From assembly GCA_014526335.1 (NCBI GenBank), contig JACTAT010000267.1, positions 501,205-565,204 of the forward strand: a DNA stretch of 64,000 nt. Reading direction: 5' to 3'. This DNA is from Chrysaora quinquecirrha. Lineage: Eukaryota > Cnidaria > Scyphozoa > Semaeostomeae > Pelagiidae. The stretch's first letter is position 1; every line of letters begins with the position of its first letter. A model generated the notes under the pieces. It was not told where the DNA came from. It saw only the letters and a list, made by a program, of their open reading frames with translations, and did no database searches. This document shows positions 43,101 through 55,800 of the stretch, in pieces. Position numbers and translations under genes: made by a program.

Positions 43101-46100
43101 AAACATTTTACTTGACAAGCAAATCTCAAATACAAACAATGTTTGATCGTTTGGGCAAGGCCTAACATCAAAATGAAGCAGCAATGGCTCTCTGTACTAC
43201 GTAAATGTGACCAAAAAAGTTTACCTATATTGTACGAGTCTTTGATGGGACCTTCCGTAGCCTGCCATTTACTAAGAAAAACGAAGAATAGCTTCTTAGG
43301 TATGTTTTCATCCATATATTAACACTACAAAACACAACAATGGAAATACGTGATTGGTGCAGCGACATAAGCATTTGCAAACATTAATCAACATGCAAAA
43401 TCTCGTGCAAAATACATGGAGCATTGATTTCTTCAATATGATATTGATAGGTCATGTACTTGGAACTACTCTGAGCAACAGCCCACCCAATAGTTTCGAT
43501 CGAGGAGCCTCTAACTACTGTCAGAAATTTCTAGTTTGGCTTCGTTTCCAAGTACTTTCTATGCCGAAAAATTATCAATTTGTTACTAGCCTGCTTCTTA
43601 AAGATTAACAATGCTGTTTTGCTTCATTTTTCTGTGCTTTAAATCAGCGCCTTACCTAATACACATTCTTGGAGCCAAAACTTGTTGGCACGGGTGGCCA
43701 GTCGGAGTCAAAATTCTGAAATGTTGGGTGAAACTTTGACCCTGATCAAACTCCAGCCAACATATTCCAACATGACGCTGGCTTACCCAACAAGGTGGGC
43801 AAACGCAGCCAACATTTCGCTAAAAGCGAGCGCCTTCCCTACGCACGCGAGGAGCCAACATTTGTTAGCTTGGTTGGCGAAACGAAGCCAACATTCTGAA
43901 ATGTTGGGTCAAACTCCAGCCAACATATTCCAACATGACGCTGGCTTACCCAACAAGGTGGGCAAACGCAGCCAACATTTCGCTAAAAGCGAGCGCCTTC
44001 CCTACGCACGCGCAACATTTGTTAGCTTGGTTGGCGAAACGAAGCCAACATTCTGAAATGTTGGGTCAAACTCCAGCCAACATATTCCAACATGACGCTG
44101 GCTTACCCAACAAGGTGGGCAAACGCAGCCAACATTTCGCTAAAAGCGAGCGCCTTCCCTACGCACGCGAGGAGCCAACATTTGTTAGGGTCAAACTCCA
44201 GCCAACATATTCCAACATGACGCTGGCTTACCCAACAAGGTGGGCAAACGCAGCCAACATTTCGCTAAAAGCGAGCGCCTTCCCTACGCACGCGAGGAGC
44301 CAACATTTGTTAGCTTGGTTGGCGAAACGAAGCCAACATTCTGATATGTTGGGTCAAACTCCAGCCAACATATTCCAACATGACGCTGGCTTACCCAACA
44401 AGGTGGCCAAACGCTGCCAACATTTCGCCAAAAGCGAGCGCCTTCCTTACGCACGCGAGGAGCCAACATTTATTGGCGCACTTGTCGAAACGAAGCCAAC
44501 ATTCTGAAATGTTGGGTGAATTTTCGAACCGGATCAAACTTCATGTTGGGTGATGTTGGCTCAAGACTTTTGAATCCGGAGACGTTAGTCCAATATTTTT
44601 GGGTAGCTTTTTTCGCCAATGCTGATATTTTTGGGTTAGCAATTTTAGACAGGCCAACATGATATTTTCGGGTTAAAGATCAGCAAATATACGTGGAAAG
44701 AAGGAAGAATAGAGCTATTTTTATGATATTTTTAGGTCTTTGTAGGAAATTTTTGAATGATATTTTTGGGTCCCTAGAAATTTTTTGATATTTTTTAGGG
44801 TTTTGCAAACTTTTTGGACTGACGTCTTCGTATGCAAAAGTCTTGAGTGCCCCCTGGGGTTGGCTCATCTAACAAGGTGGCCAAACGCTGCCAACATTTC
44901 GCCCAATATGATTAAATGTCTGAAATATTTGGCTATATTTGACCGGGGCTTAACGCTGCCGATGGTGTTTGCGAGAGCGAGACTTAAGTAATGAATTTAT
45001 GTTCTCTCACACGAGAAAAGGTGTACACGGGTTTGAAAACCGAGTGAGTTTTTCTTATAAATTAGGAATACTTTCTTACTTACGAGTGAATAGAAAATTT
45101 GTACGCGAATAATTTCGGATTCCAGTTCATATAAAATACATCGAAGAATCGACAAACAGACTCCCAATTGATCCAAAATACACCTGGAGATCGTAGAAAA
45201 ACAATGTGTTATAGAATTGAAAACATATTCGACTAAGAAAAACAATAACTGCATCAAAAATTAACACAGATTAACATGGCATTAGAGATTTTTACTATAA
45301 GTCAGAACAGTGGCACAAATCCACGGCCAATACACATTTCAGATAATACGTATCTCGTACATAAATTGCTATATATTTGTATAGCATGACTCCTATGACA
45401 GCTTTAATAAAAAAAGACACAAACGATACCTCAACCAGAAAGACATAGCCGAATGGAAGGAAAGCCTTGGGCTGTACGACTTAGTAACTCTATGATTATA
45501 TTGGGCTCTTTAATTACTAGGTACTTGATTTCAAGGAAATCTCTCGGAAATCTTTTTGCTTCCACAGGAATCTCGTACCTCATTTTAAGAATGAAATGCC
45601 CCTCGCTTAAACTCAGTGAAACTGCAGTTCGCTCTCTGATCATGTAGTCCTGTGATCATGTGTCGAGTCGAATCTATTGTGCAATGCCAGTTGTGGAAAC
45701 ATCTATCCTAGTGTTTACCATTCACGAAAATATATACCAATATGTATGGCTCTGATGAAGGATTAACATAGCCAAAACACAAAGCTAAATGGGGAAAGCC
45801 TTGCGCTGTATGACTTAAAGAGTTTCTCGGCGATTTCATTCGGCTCTTTAGCTCAGTGTAATCGTTGTTGGCTTTCGGATCAAAGTCTTGGGTTCCGATC
45901 CCGTTGCGTTATGAAATGAAGATAAGCTAATGAAATCTCACCATTATCATTTTGCAAGGCATCTCGTCTATCGTAATTCAGGGCTTTTAGTAAATCAGGA
46001 GTCCAGCTCTCTGTATCTGTTTCACTGTATCTTCCCTGAATTGGAACAAATAAACATATTAATCATAAAACAAAATACTAGCTACAATAGTATGAAAAAG

Positions 46101-49100
46101 ACTATGGCAATACTGATTCAAATTTCCCGAAGCTCTTCGAAAAGTTTAGATTACTGCATGCAGAATAATGGTTTTCTATTCAATGCCGTGTCGGCCTCGG
46201 AATTATCACAATAACATGCTATCAAATCACTTAAATTGTGAGGTGTATACACTATACAAGGACGCGTTATTGTGCTAGGTATTACAGATACGGCTTGCCA
46301 AACAGCTAGCCTAATAAATCGCTTTCGAAATAACGAATTTAATCAAGAGTAGGACTAACAGCCAGTCCCTATGCATTTTATCCACAACATTATCCATACT
46401 GATCACCAAATTAGCTAACGTAGTGAATTAGCTATACGTCTACTGAGGTCCTAGCCATAGGCGCTAAATACACCATTTCACCTTCACCTTCATTACAGCA
46501 TTTTTACAGTTTAATGTTTTATGCATACCTTCCAGCGGAGATGGTTCCAAGGATTTTTTAACTGAAGCAGCCAAAGACCCTGTGGAAATATAGATGACAA
46601 CTGTGAAAACACAATACAATAACTGAAAGTGACCGTGATGGTATAAATAGGGGCCTCCTTTTGGAGCGAAGCAAAAGTTTGATTCGACATTGTTCTGTTC
46701 TTTTCATTGCAGTAGCAAAATATATTGCGAGTTGCTGAAGAAGGATGGCTTAATCACATGCATTGAGTTTTATAACCCAAAAAATCCCCCCTTATGGGGT
46801 CATAGCCTTGCTGAATGTATCCCCAGGGGGTATTTAGATTGTCTTATGTTAGCCTCGTTACAAATTCAGAGATTTCCAACCTGTGATAATAGTAATCTAT
46901 CCTCACTAAATCCTGCTCTCTTCCTTTCAATTGGCTAAGATATGGAGAGTGATTCTTCGCTTTTCCCGACCGAATCATGCGAATTCACTTTTATTGCATA
47001 GCAAAGTAACAAAAATTTTCTTTTTCTTTTGGAACTGATTCGGTTTTTTGTCGTTGTTTCTCGGTGCTTTTATGCTTACGTGATAATCTAGGACTGGATC
47101 GAGTCTGATTTTCGCGCCAAAATGGCGGGAGAGCAGGCAACCCAAACTTTTTAAGATTTGTGTCAAGATCTGTAAGCCATTGAATTAAAATTTTGATTTG
47201 TTGCGTGGCTTTCCAAAGTCTGCTGCGACAGCCACTTGAAGGAGGATAAATACTCCTTGAAACTGGAAATCTGCTTGAAAAACCGAATCAATGAGTTTTT
47301 TTGTTTTGCTTCGGTTCCACATCTTCGTAGAATCAAAAAAGGCGAAGCAAATCTCTCATTCGCTTCAAAAGGAAGCACCCATAATATTAAAAGGATGGCT
47401 TGAATTCGAGACTTAAAGGTAATCAAACTTTACAGTCACCTTTATCTTTCTGATATCAAGGACAGCATACGCATGAGTCGGGACGAGGCCAGTCCGTTCT
47501 CCTTCTGCGTCAGAAAGGAACCCAGTCGCAACTGTTATTAAAACATCGCCTGCAGAAGAAACAGTACCCATGTATGAGTCATATCGGGGTAACAATAATT
47601 ATCGAATGTTCATTAGCATACATCATATACTTGTAGAAATCTTACAAAGCCTTCTTCTCCTAACTTCGTTAATTGAGGTCAATTTCTTAAATGCACTAAC
47701 AACTGTACCATAGACCTTTTAAAAAGAGGTCTGGGTTGGTGCAACATTATTCTAGAAGATGGCGGACATCTTGAGTAAGGGAATCCTCTCAGGATGAAAC
47801 GACCGAGATTGCGGTCGCTTTAAGAGCCCCAGTGCAGGAAATTTCCTTCGAATTCACGAATAATGAAAGAGACTTGATATAAAACGTAAATTTGCAGCAA
47901 AATTTGCTGCAGAACCTCTCCTGAAGCGACCGCAATACAGGTCGTTGCACGCGGAAAGGATTATTTTACTCGAGATGCCCACCATCTTTCAGATAAATTT
48001 CACGCCAACCTATACCTCTTTGAAGAGGTATATTTATTGTCAAATTGACAAAGCCGAGACCAGGGTTAAATATGGACAGCAAAGCTCAGGACAATTACCT
48101 CTATGTAGTGCCTCAAACATCCGGTCATAAAGTCGCTCTCTGTTAACTTCTTCGTTTTTTAATGAAACTCGTTCAGGAATCCAACCAGTCAGCGCACCGA
48201 GGTCAATGTTCTTTAAATAAATAATAAAAATTGTTTATTGTTAGATCTGACATGGTACTAAAGACTAATTTAGACCAGCAAAAAGCAGTGATAACAATCG
48301 GCCTTTTTTCTTTTTCACATCAAGTCAGACCAGCCCAAAGTCAGCATGCTGCACTGCTTAAAAATCATAGCGTTTTTTCAACGTGCAGTTCGAAATAAAA
48401 TGTGAAGTTCCAAAAATTTTTGTGCTGCGCTAACATATAAATTGTGCACTGGAGAATTTGGTATCAAAGATAATTCACAATCTCTAACGAAACAAAGTAC
48501 TGGTTGCCCTTTATCAGCGGGGAATTTTCGCTTTAGTCGGTTAAATGGCCTTATCTCATAGTTAGAAATTTGCATAGGCCTACTCGAGCCATAAAATGAA
48601 CAACAGAGATAACACAATTCTAGACAAAAGCAGTTTAAAAGTTTTATTAGAGAGCATGCCTATACCCCCTAACTGAGTGCATTACTCATATCTTCCTCAT
48701 CGTTCGTAAATTCTACTGTCTATACCTCTTGACACTTAAGGACAATGGGCAGTCTTAAATTTTTGTTAAAAAAACCTGGAAGACCATGATTTCATTGATA
48801 TTTTTAAGTGTTTCTCATTCCGTGCACATCTTATTTCATGTCGAGAGAGGAATTCCATATCATGGGTCTAAGATAGCTCAGGGATAGAATTCCAAACTTA
48901 GGTATCTTTTGCTGCGAAATCCTTAGAGTTTTTCTCGTCGTAGATCACAATGTTTTCGTCTTTCTTTGAAGAGATCAGTCATATAAGGGGCATACATATG
49001 TAACACGAAAGAGTTAACGCTATGTTCAGTGCCGAGTGGCCGAATGAACTGAACATTTCACCGAACATGCCACTGAGCATTTTCTGCCTGAACATTATCT

Positions 49101-49802
49101 TATTGCTGCAGTTACTTTGGTGCAAAATTCCAGGTTTTTCATTGCAAAATTGGGAAATTTGTCGCAAATTATCAACATGCGCATGTTTATATAGGAAAAA
49201 TATATTCAGAGTTTGTTTACTTGAGTGGCCAAATGAACTGAATACAGCACTGCACTAAAAAAATTTTGTTCACCAAACATTTTTGACTCCGATTAAGCAT
49301 TCACTGAACAAGGTGGCCAAATGAACTACATTTTTCGCTGAACTTCCACTTTTGATGATGTTTAGTGAAATGTTCAGTTCATTTTTCCAGGGCCTTAGTA
49401 TGATCATCACCATCAACTAATAGTAAAGGTGTCAAAAAATAAATTCACTTACAGAATTGGAGCCAGGAAAATCATATCCTCCCATAACCTGAAACACGAG
49501 ATAAGACTTGACTACAGTAGTTGCAACCAGGGTAATATAAAGTCTTTGTCGCTATAGACATCTAAATGATTTGCCCGTGAATTTTTAGTATGAAATACAA
49601 GATAGATACCGAAAAACAGTGCGCTTCTAACTGTTAGACAATACTTAAAGATGACTTTCTCACAACTAAGTGCAACCTTTCCACTGTGGACAGATAGAAT
49701 AGTCAAATGGTGAGCGAGTCAGACTCGCAATGATTGTGGGTTGATTCCACCATGGTCAAAGAAGAAATACGTCAGAGAGCCGAGATCATCATCATCATTA
49801 TT

Positions 49803-49883
<81 letters not shown>

Positions 49884-52800
49884 GTGACGAGTTTTCTCGA
49901 ATCAAAAAATCAAAGAGTCAACAGCTCTCTGAAAGTCCAGGCAAAAGGAATCACGAGGTGTGGTCTTATCGAGCGGAAGGATTGGGTTTGCACTGGTTAG
50001 ATTCGCCCTAGGATATTCAGTGAACCCCTTGCGCTTAGCACAAAATCCCATAACTTGCGAAGACAGCAAGTGTGTGTGCATAACTAACTAACTAAGATCT
50101 GATATCTAGATAATATGTACGCTTTAAAGGCGATGCAGCAATGTACGTTTTGCTATGCATGAAAATCTCCTAACTATCACTGGCCATATGACTGATTGTT
50201 GATAGGCCTTCACAATGCCTGTCAAAAACATTTGAAACGCCTCTGCTTTGAACTACGAATTGCTAGGATTTGAAGATAATGAAGCATTTCGCAAGACACA
50301 GAACTCCCTCCTCCCCCTTAAAAACGTTAGTACGGAAGACTACATCTCTTAGAATCACACAAAATGGAATGGAAGCAAACTCAGAATTTGTTCTCACCCA
50401 GATTGTTTATAGGGAAGGAGAGAGAAGAAAAAGCAATTGTGCATACAGAAAGCAAATTTTAGCAGGGACATTCAGACACTTCTGCCAGCCATTGTATCTT
50501 ACTCTCGTTTGCATGCTCCATAGATTTAATTCCTTAATCCAGTCTTACCTTAAGGTAAGCTTTTTCGAGTAAACTGACCCAGAATTCATCAGAGTTGTTA
50601 GAATAGGAACATAAAAGCTGTCCATCTTTGCCAAGTGGTAACGTATCATCGATAATAACCTAAAGTTAGAACATTTAAGCATTACAAAGTGAGAACTTGC
50701 CAATAAATAAAATTCACAGAGCAGACTCGTTGAGGCAAGAACGGTTAACATTGACTTATTCATCGTAAATCGTAATTTTCGTCCCCCACTTTCAGTCAAA
50801 AAAAATTGTACTGGTTGTAATATTTTCAAAAACCTCCCTGTGTTTATCAGGGATAACCTTTTGCCTAGCTCCGCTGTTACATGTCTCTGGTCCGGGGTTA
50901 GACTTACTACAAGAGTCCTTGTTATCGCTATTGAATTGAATTGCTGGACGCTCAAACTAACTGAAGCGAACAACAACAACATCAATTCAATTTAATGTGA
51001 GCGAAAGTTAGGACTTGGGAAGCAATTCTAGTCCGGGGTGTACTTAATATATTTTGGTTACTGGGGACGTGCTGCCCCAAAAAAGTATCGTTCTTCGGGA
51101 TTCTATTATTAACATGGGCTTTAATTTTCTCAAAACTGGGCATTGAGTTCTCGCTATCGGTATAAACTTTATCAATAACGGACTGACTATTTTCGTTTCT
51201 TTTCACTTTTCCTGGTGAAACCTGATTCGAACTGAGATATCATAGGGCGCATTTCACATATAGCAAAGTAGGTTAATCAGATTGGGTGCCCCTTTTTGAG
51301 GTTTTGGCAGGGCCTCTTTTAAGGGGATAAAACTAGGGGGGGCAAAAAATTTAAGGGAACTTATTTTTCTATTGTTTTAGCTTCAGCCCTTTCTGCTGTA
51401 GTGCGAGTCCAGTCTTGGCAATTTCATTCTTCAATTGGACTTTTTGTCGGGAATTCATGCACAACCAGTCGTGCAGAGCTGGGAATTTGTCCCCCAGAAA
51501 ATTTTGAAAATACTAAATTTTCAAGATTGGCTTAGATTGGCTTTTCTTGGCAGTTTTCTTTTGAGAGGACATTGTACTAGGGGGGGCAACTTTATGAAAC
51601 TAGGTGGGCAATGATAGGGACTAGTCAGCATGTTAAAAAAGGCCCTGGGTTTTGGCATAGTTTTGGGTAAACACTTTCAGGAATGTGGGTAGGCATTTCG
51701 TTTTTTGTGGGGCACTTCCCTATCCACTGCTATATCAATTACCCCCCATGCATAAATCGAAATGCACGGAGGATAAAAAGCAATGTCCTACTTAGGATGT
51801 CCTCTACACGCTTTTTTTTATAAGGAACCTACCGCAAGGCCTAGTTCTTAAAGTTCCTTATTTTTGGACCTCTTTTGAGGCAATCGTATTTCAAAAAGTT
51901 CCTTAATAGTTCCTTAATTTTAACTGCACATACAGTGGTCTTAACAATAAAAGAGAGATACTTGCATGTGAGCAAAGCTCGAGACTACTCAAGGAAACAT
52001 TTGATACATGCTTAACGTACAATTTATGTGGTTTTCGACTGCAAATAAATGGAACGGGCTTTCTAATTCTTGATTATTTGCAGTGATAAAAGCATTCAAC
52101 ATTGAAAAGTTCCTTAATGATATTCTCTTTAGTAGTAAAAGTTCTTTAAATTTTCGGGCCTTCTACATGTAGGTTCCTTATAAAGTGGTTCCTTATAAAA
52201 AAAGCTTGTAAAGCCTTTAAAATAAAGCAAGCCTGTCGAGGGCTAAAAAGACCCTTTTACAAGTAGTTTCTTGCAGCTTAAAAGCAACAGTTGCTGATAA
52301 ACGTATTCAAATTTACCTTTCTTGATACTCCGTTTATGTGTAATTTCACCATATATTTGCCGCATGGATTTATGATTGGTTTGCCTTCTCTGTTTTGTGG
52401 ATAAATCACACTAAACGAAAGAAAAGTAGGTCAATAAATAACATAACAACAAGATATGCAGACCAAGTGGCATTTCACTCTCTCGAAAAGCGTGCGAGAT
52501 TCCTATCGAAACAAAGGGTTTTGCATGATTCCTACTCAAACGATAGAAGATTCAGCTGAAGATCACAGCTAAAAGTGTACGAGCCCCTTGATGCTGACAA
52601 CAACCAAAGACTAAGACCCCGTGCACACGAGAGCGGATCCGTTTGGGTCCGTTCCCAAACTGGTACGGATAGGCCTTCCGTGCACACGAGAACACTTCTA
52701 TCCGATCTAGTTTGGATCTGCTATCCGTACCAGACTGGTACGGATAAAAAAAGCGTGCTTGTTTGGGCCCGATCCACTTGGCTCCCGTGTGCACACCTGG

Positions 52801-55800
52801 ATCGGGCCCAAACTGGTACGGATAGAAAACGAGGCTATTTTTCAGTAAACACGAGGCTCAACTTCATTGTGTACTCTTTGTTTTCTCAATTTGTGCGCCA
52901 TATTAGAAAAGCAGAGCACAATATAATGGATCCACAAAGAAGAGCATTAATTTTGGGTTTTATGAACGCCCTTTTATCATCAGCGAGCTTTTTGCTTTTA
53001 TAATCGAGAACAATTCTCAACAACAACGCTGTTTCTTCGTCTGTCCAGATAAAATTTCTCGTTTTACTGCCTGTTGTTTCAGTTTGTTGCGAAAACATCG
53101 CCTTGTGAGAACTTTTCCTTGGAGTGAATTGAGTGAGTCGGGTCGCAACAATAAACCATAATAAACAAATGGCGCCAAAAATGTGTGTTCTTTGTTTACA
53201 TGCTGTTTTGTGCGCATGCCCTTGACCGTGGATCCGCTTGGATCCGATCCCGTGTGCACGCAGAACATTTTGGGCCCGTTCCCATGTGTACGCAAACAAT
53301 ATTTTGGATCGGATTCAGTTTGGGAACGGACCCAAACAGATCCGCTCTCGTGTGCACAGGGTCTAAGATCCCGTTTACATGAGAGAAACTGGATCGGCTC
53401 AAGTCCGATCAAGAGCCAGTTTTAGCTAAAATACACGCTTTTTTATAAGGAACCACTTTATAAGGAACCTACATGTAGAAAGTCCGAAAATTTAAAGAAC
53501 TTATACTACTAAAGAGAAAATCATTAAGGAAATTTTCAATGTTGAATGCTTTTATTACTGTGAATAATCAAGAATTATAAAGCCGGTTCCATTCATTTGC
53601 AGTCGAAAACCACATAAATTGTACGTTAAGCATGTGTCAAATGTTTCCTTGAGTAGTTTCCAGCTTTTTACAGGTGGTGTGGCCGAGTGAACAAGGCGCT
53701 TGTCTCACGATCGTAAAGTTGTGGGTTTGAATCTCATTGTGACCACCTTCCACAAGCCTACAGTCAACTCAGCTGTCCATCCTGCCGAGGTCGGTAAATG
53801 AATACCCAGATTTCTGGGGTAATAACTGACAGTGTCCCCAATTAGTAGAAATGATAAAAACCTTGACACTTAAATAAAGTTGATTATTATTATTATTATC
53901 AAAGGGTTGTGAGGTCCTGGTGCAAAATAAAATCAGGACCAAATTATTGAATTCGATGACTTACTCAAATTGAAGTGAATTAAGATGGTTGCGAGGGCTT
54001 GGTGCAAAATAAAATCAGTCCAAAAATATGGAGTTCGGGGATATACCCCCATGATAGTGTTCTCATTTCCTTCCTACTGTATGCCCAGGAACCCGAGACA
54101 TTGAGGTAGCACTTAGACGATCTGCGTGAAAGGCTACACAAGACAACACGTACCTGCCTGATACTCAAACTCGAAACAGCATATATCATGTGTGGCTCTT
54201 CACACAAGTCTGCTGGCCTAGCAAGAAAACCAAATAAACCGTTATAACATTAACAGCGGCCAATCATGCCTTAAAGGTGCATTAAGATCATTCAACAACG
54301 GTGGAACAGATGGTGTTACTAACTGGGGCGGGGGGTAAAAACGCCCCAAGAGTCTCCAAAAACGTTCCCTTATTGTCCAGATCCATCGTTAGGGGAGCGG
54401 GGAAAAAAACACAAAAAAGACTATGAAACTTTCTTTTTAAAAATGCACGGTTTGGATGGTATCAAGACCTTCAAGACATGAAATAAGACATTCACTCACC
54501 TGACCCATTTCGCAAACTTTTGTTTTTGCTTTGGTGCTAGTGTTAAAGGTCCATCAGAATCACTAAGAAATAAATAAAATAAATTATTACACGTTTATTG
54601 TTAACTAGAAACTCAATACTAGATGGATAGGCATATACGCTTGTTGTCTTCTGGAGGGGGGGGGGGGGGGGGGGTACGTAATGTAATTTAGATACGGGTA
54701 TGTCCGGCTCATATAGGTGGGTATTTGGTCCTGAAATTCTCTAAACATGGGTATGATTTTAGCCAAAAGCCCGTGTAACAGGGTGGGAAACTGAAGAAAA
54801 TTTAAAAAATTTCACTTTCTTTGAGTCCGAATAATGTTACATGCTTTCTTTTATAGGGAACACCTTTTACAAGGAACTCGTGGCTGAAAATTCCCAAAAA
54901 ATTAAGGAACTTTAAGGAACTACCGAGGCTTGGATGAAAAACTAAGAATAATTTTTTCAAGAACAAGACGATTTGTGCAAAAAAATAGCAGAATAACAAT
55001 GTATTTCCCATCGTTCTTCCAAAAAAGACTCCATTTATATTCAAAGCTAGAAAATGAAGCGAGTTTATATGAATTTGCTGTAAAAATTAGTATTCAAACA
55101 TATCTCACGAAAAGGAACAGCATAAGGAACTTCAGCCTCATTTTGTTGAAAAGTTAAGGAACTCTAGCCTCAACTCAGAGTTAAGGTTCCTTATAAAAAA
55201 AACATGTAATATCGCATTGAAGATGTTCGTATTGCAATTTCAAGAATAATAAAATCTCAGCGGCACATCCCCGTCCATTTATAGGTCAGGTCCCCCTGCG
55301 GGGTCGTCGCATTTTGAAGGTTTCCTTGATTAGCAAGGGAGGACCACTGAGCCTAATGCTAATCTAAGAACTGCAACCCCATTCCTTCCACTCTATGTGA
55401 CCAAACTTTGGGATTCATTTTGCCTTTTGCCTTTCATAACAACACGCAAGTTTTTTTATAAGCAACTTCGCTCGGCCCTAGTTCAAAAAGTTGCTTATTT
55501 TTCGACCTTTTATGGCCACCTTTGAGTAGTAAAAGTTGCTTAGTAGTTACTTAATATTAGCTGTATTCTTTTGCCCTAAGAATAGTATAGAGGCTAGAAA
55601 AAAAGCAAAACTTAACATTGCACATAAAATGACTGGAGTCATTTTTCCCTGCAGATATTGTTACCATTAGAGACTTTGTATTGAAAGTAAAATGGAAACC
55701 CCTCAATGAAATGCCTCACTTAACGAGAAACACTCCGTTCATATGCAAGTTTTGATGACAAATGAATGGAAATAGCAGTAATATATAAATTATCAAAAAT

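Larger units (their letters stand above)
52411..54153. other. Interval between exons 10 and 8 of copy B; exon 9 absent
   Basis: The expected 86-nt catalytic-Cys exon is not here on the minus strand. The interval reads: intron shared with arm 1, Harbinger element (52615-53363), right fragment of another Harbinger element (53367-53431), truncated MITE (53434-53672), SINE (53673-53900), then intron matching arm 1 from about 29955 down to 29700. Arm 1 sequence from about 29955 to 31200 is missing. Confidence 0.85.

Noticed and set aside
43650..43690. Possible calpain-7 exon 17 on the minus strand next to the CCAACATT array
   Set aside because: A full exon 17 with the FWINW block, both splice sites and correct phases exists at 45084-45183.
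43682..44507. 124- and 190-codon open frames
   Set aside because: Tandem array by-products; no splice sites, no family similarity, low-complexity repetition.
52552..53425. Several overlapping open frames on both strands
   Set aside because: All fall in the palindromic Harbinger-type element 52615-53363 and its neighbour.
53673..53760. Possible functional tRNA gene (A and B boxes visible)
   Set aside because: The acceptor stem does not close, and a SINE body with an (ATT)n tail follows; same judgement for 21842, 24820 and 31550.
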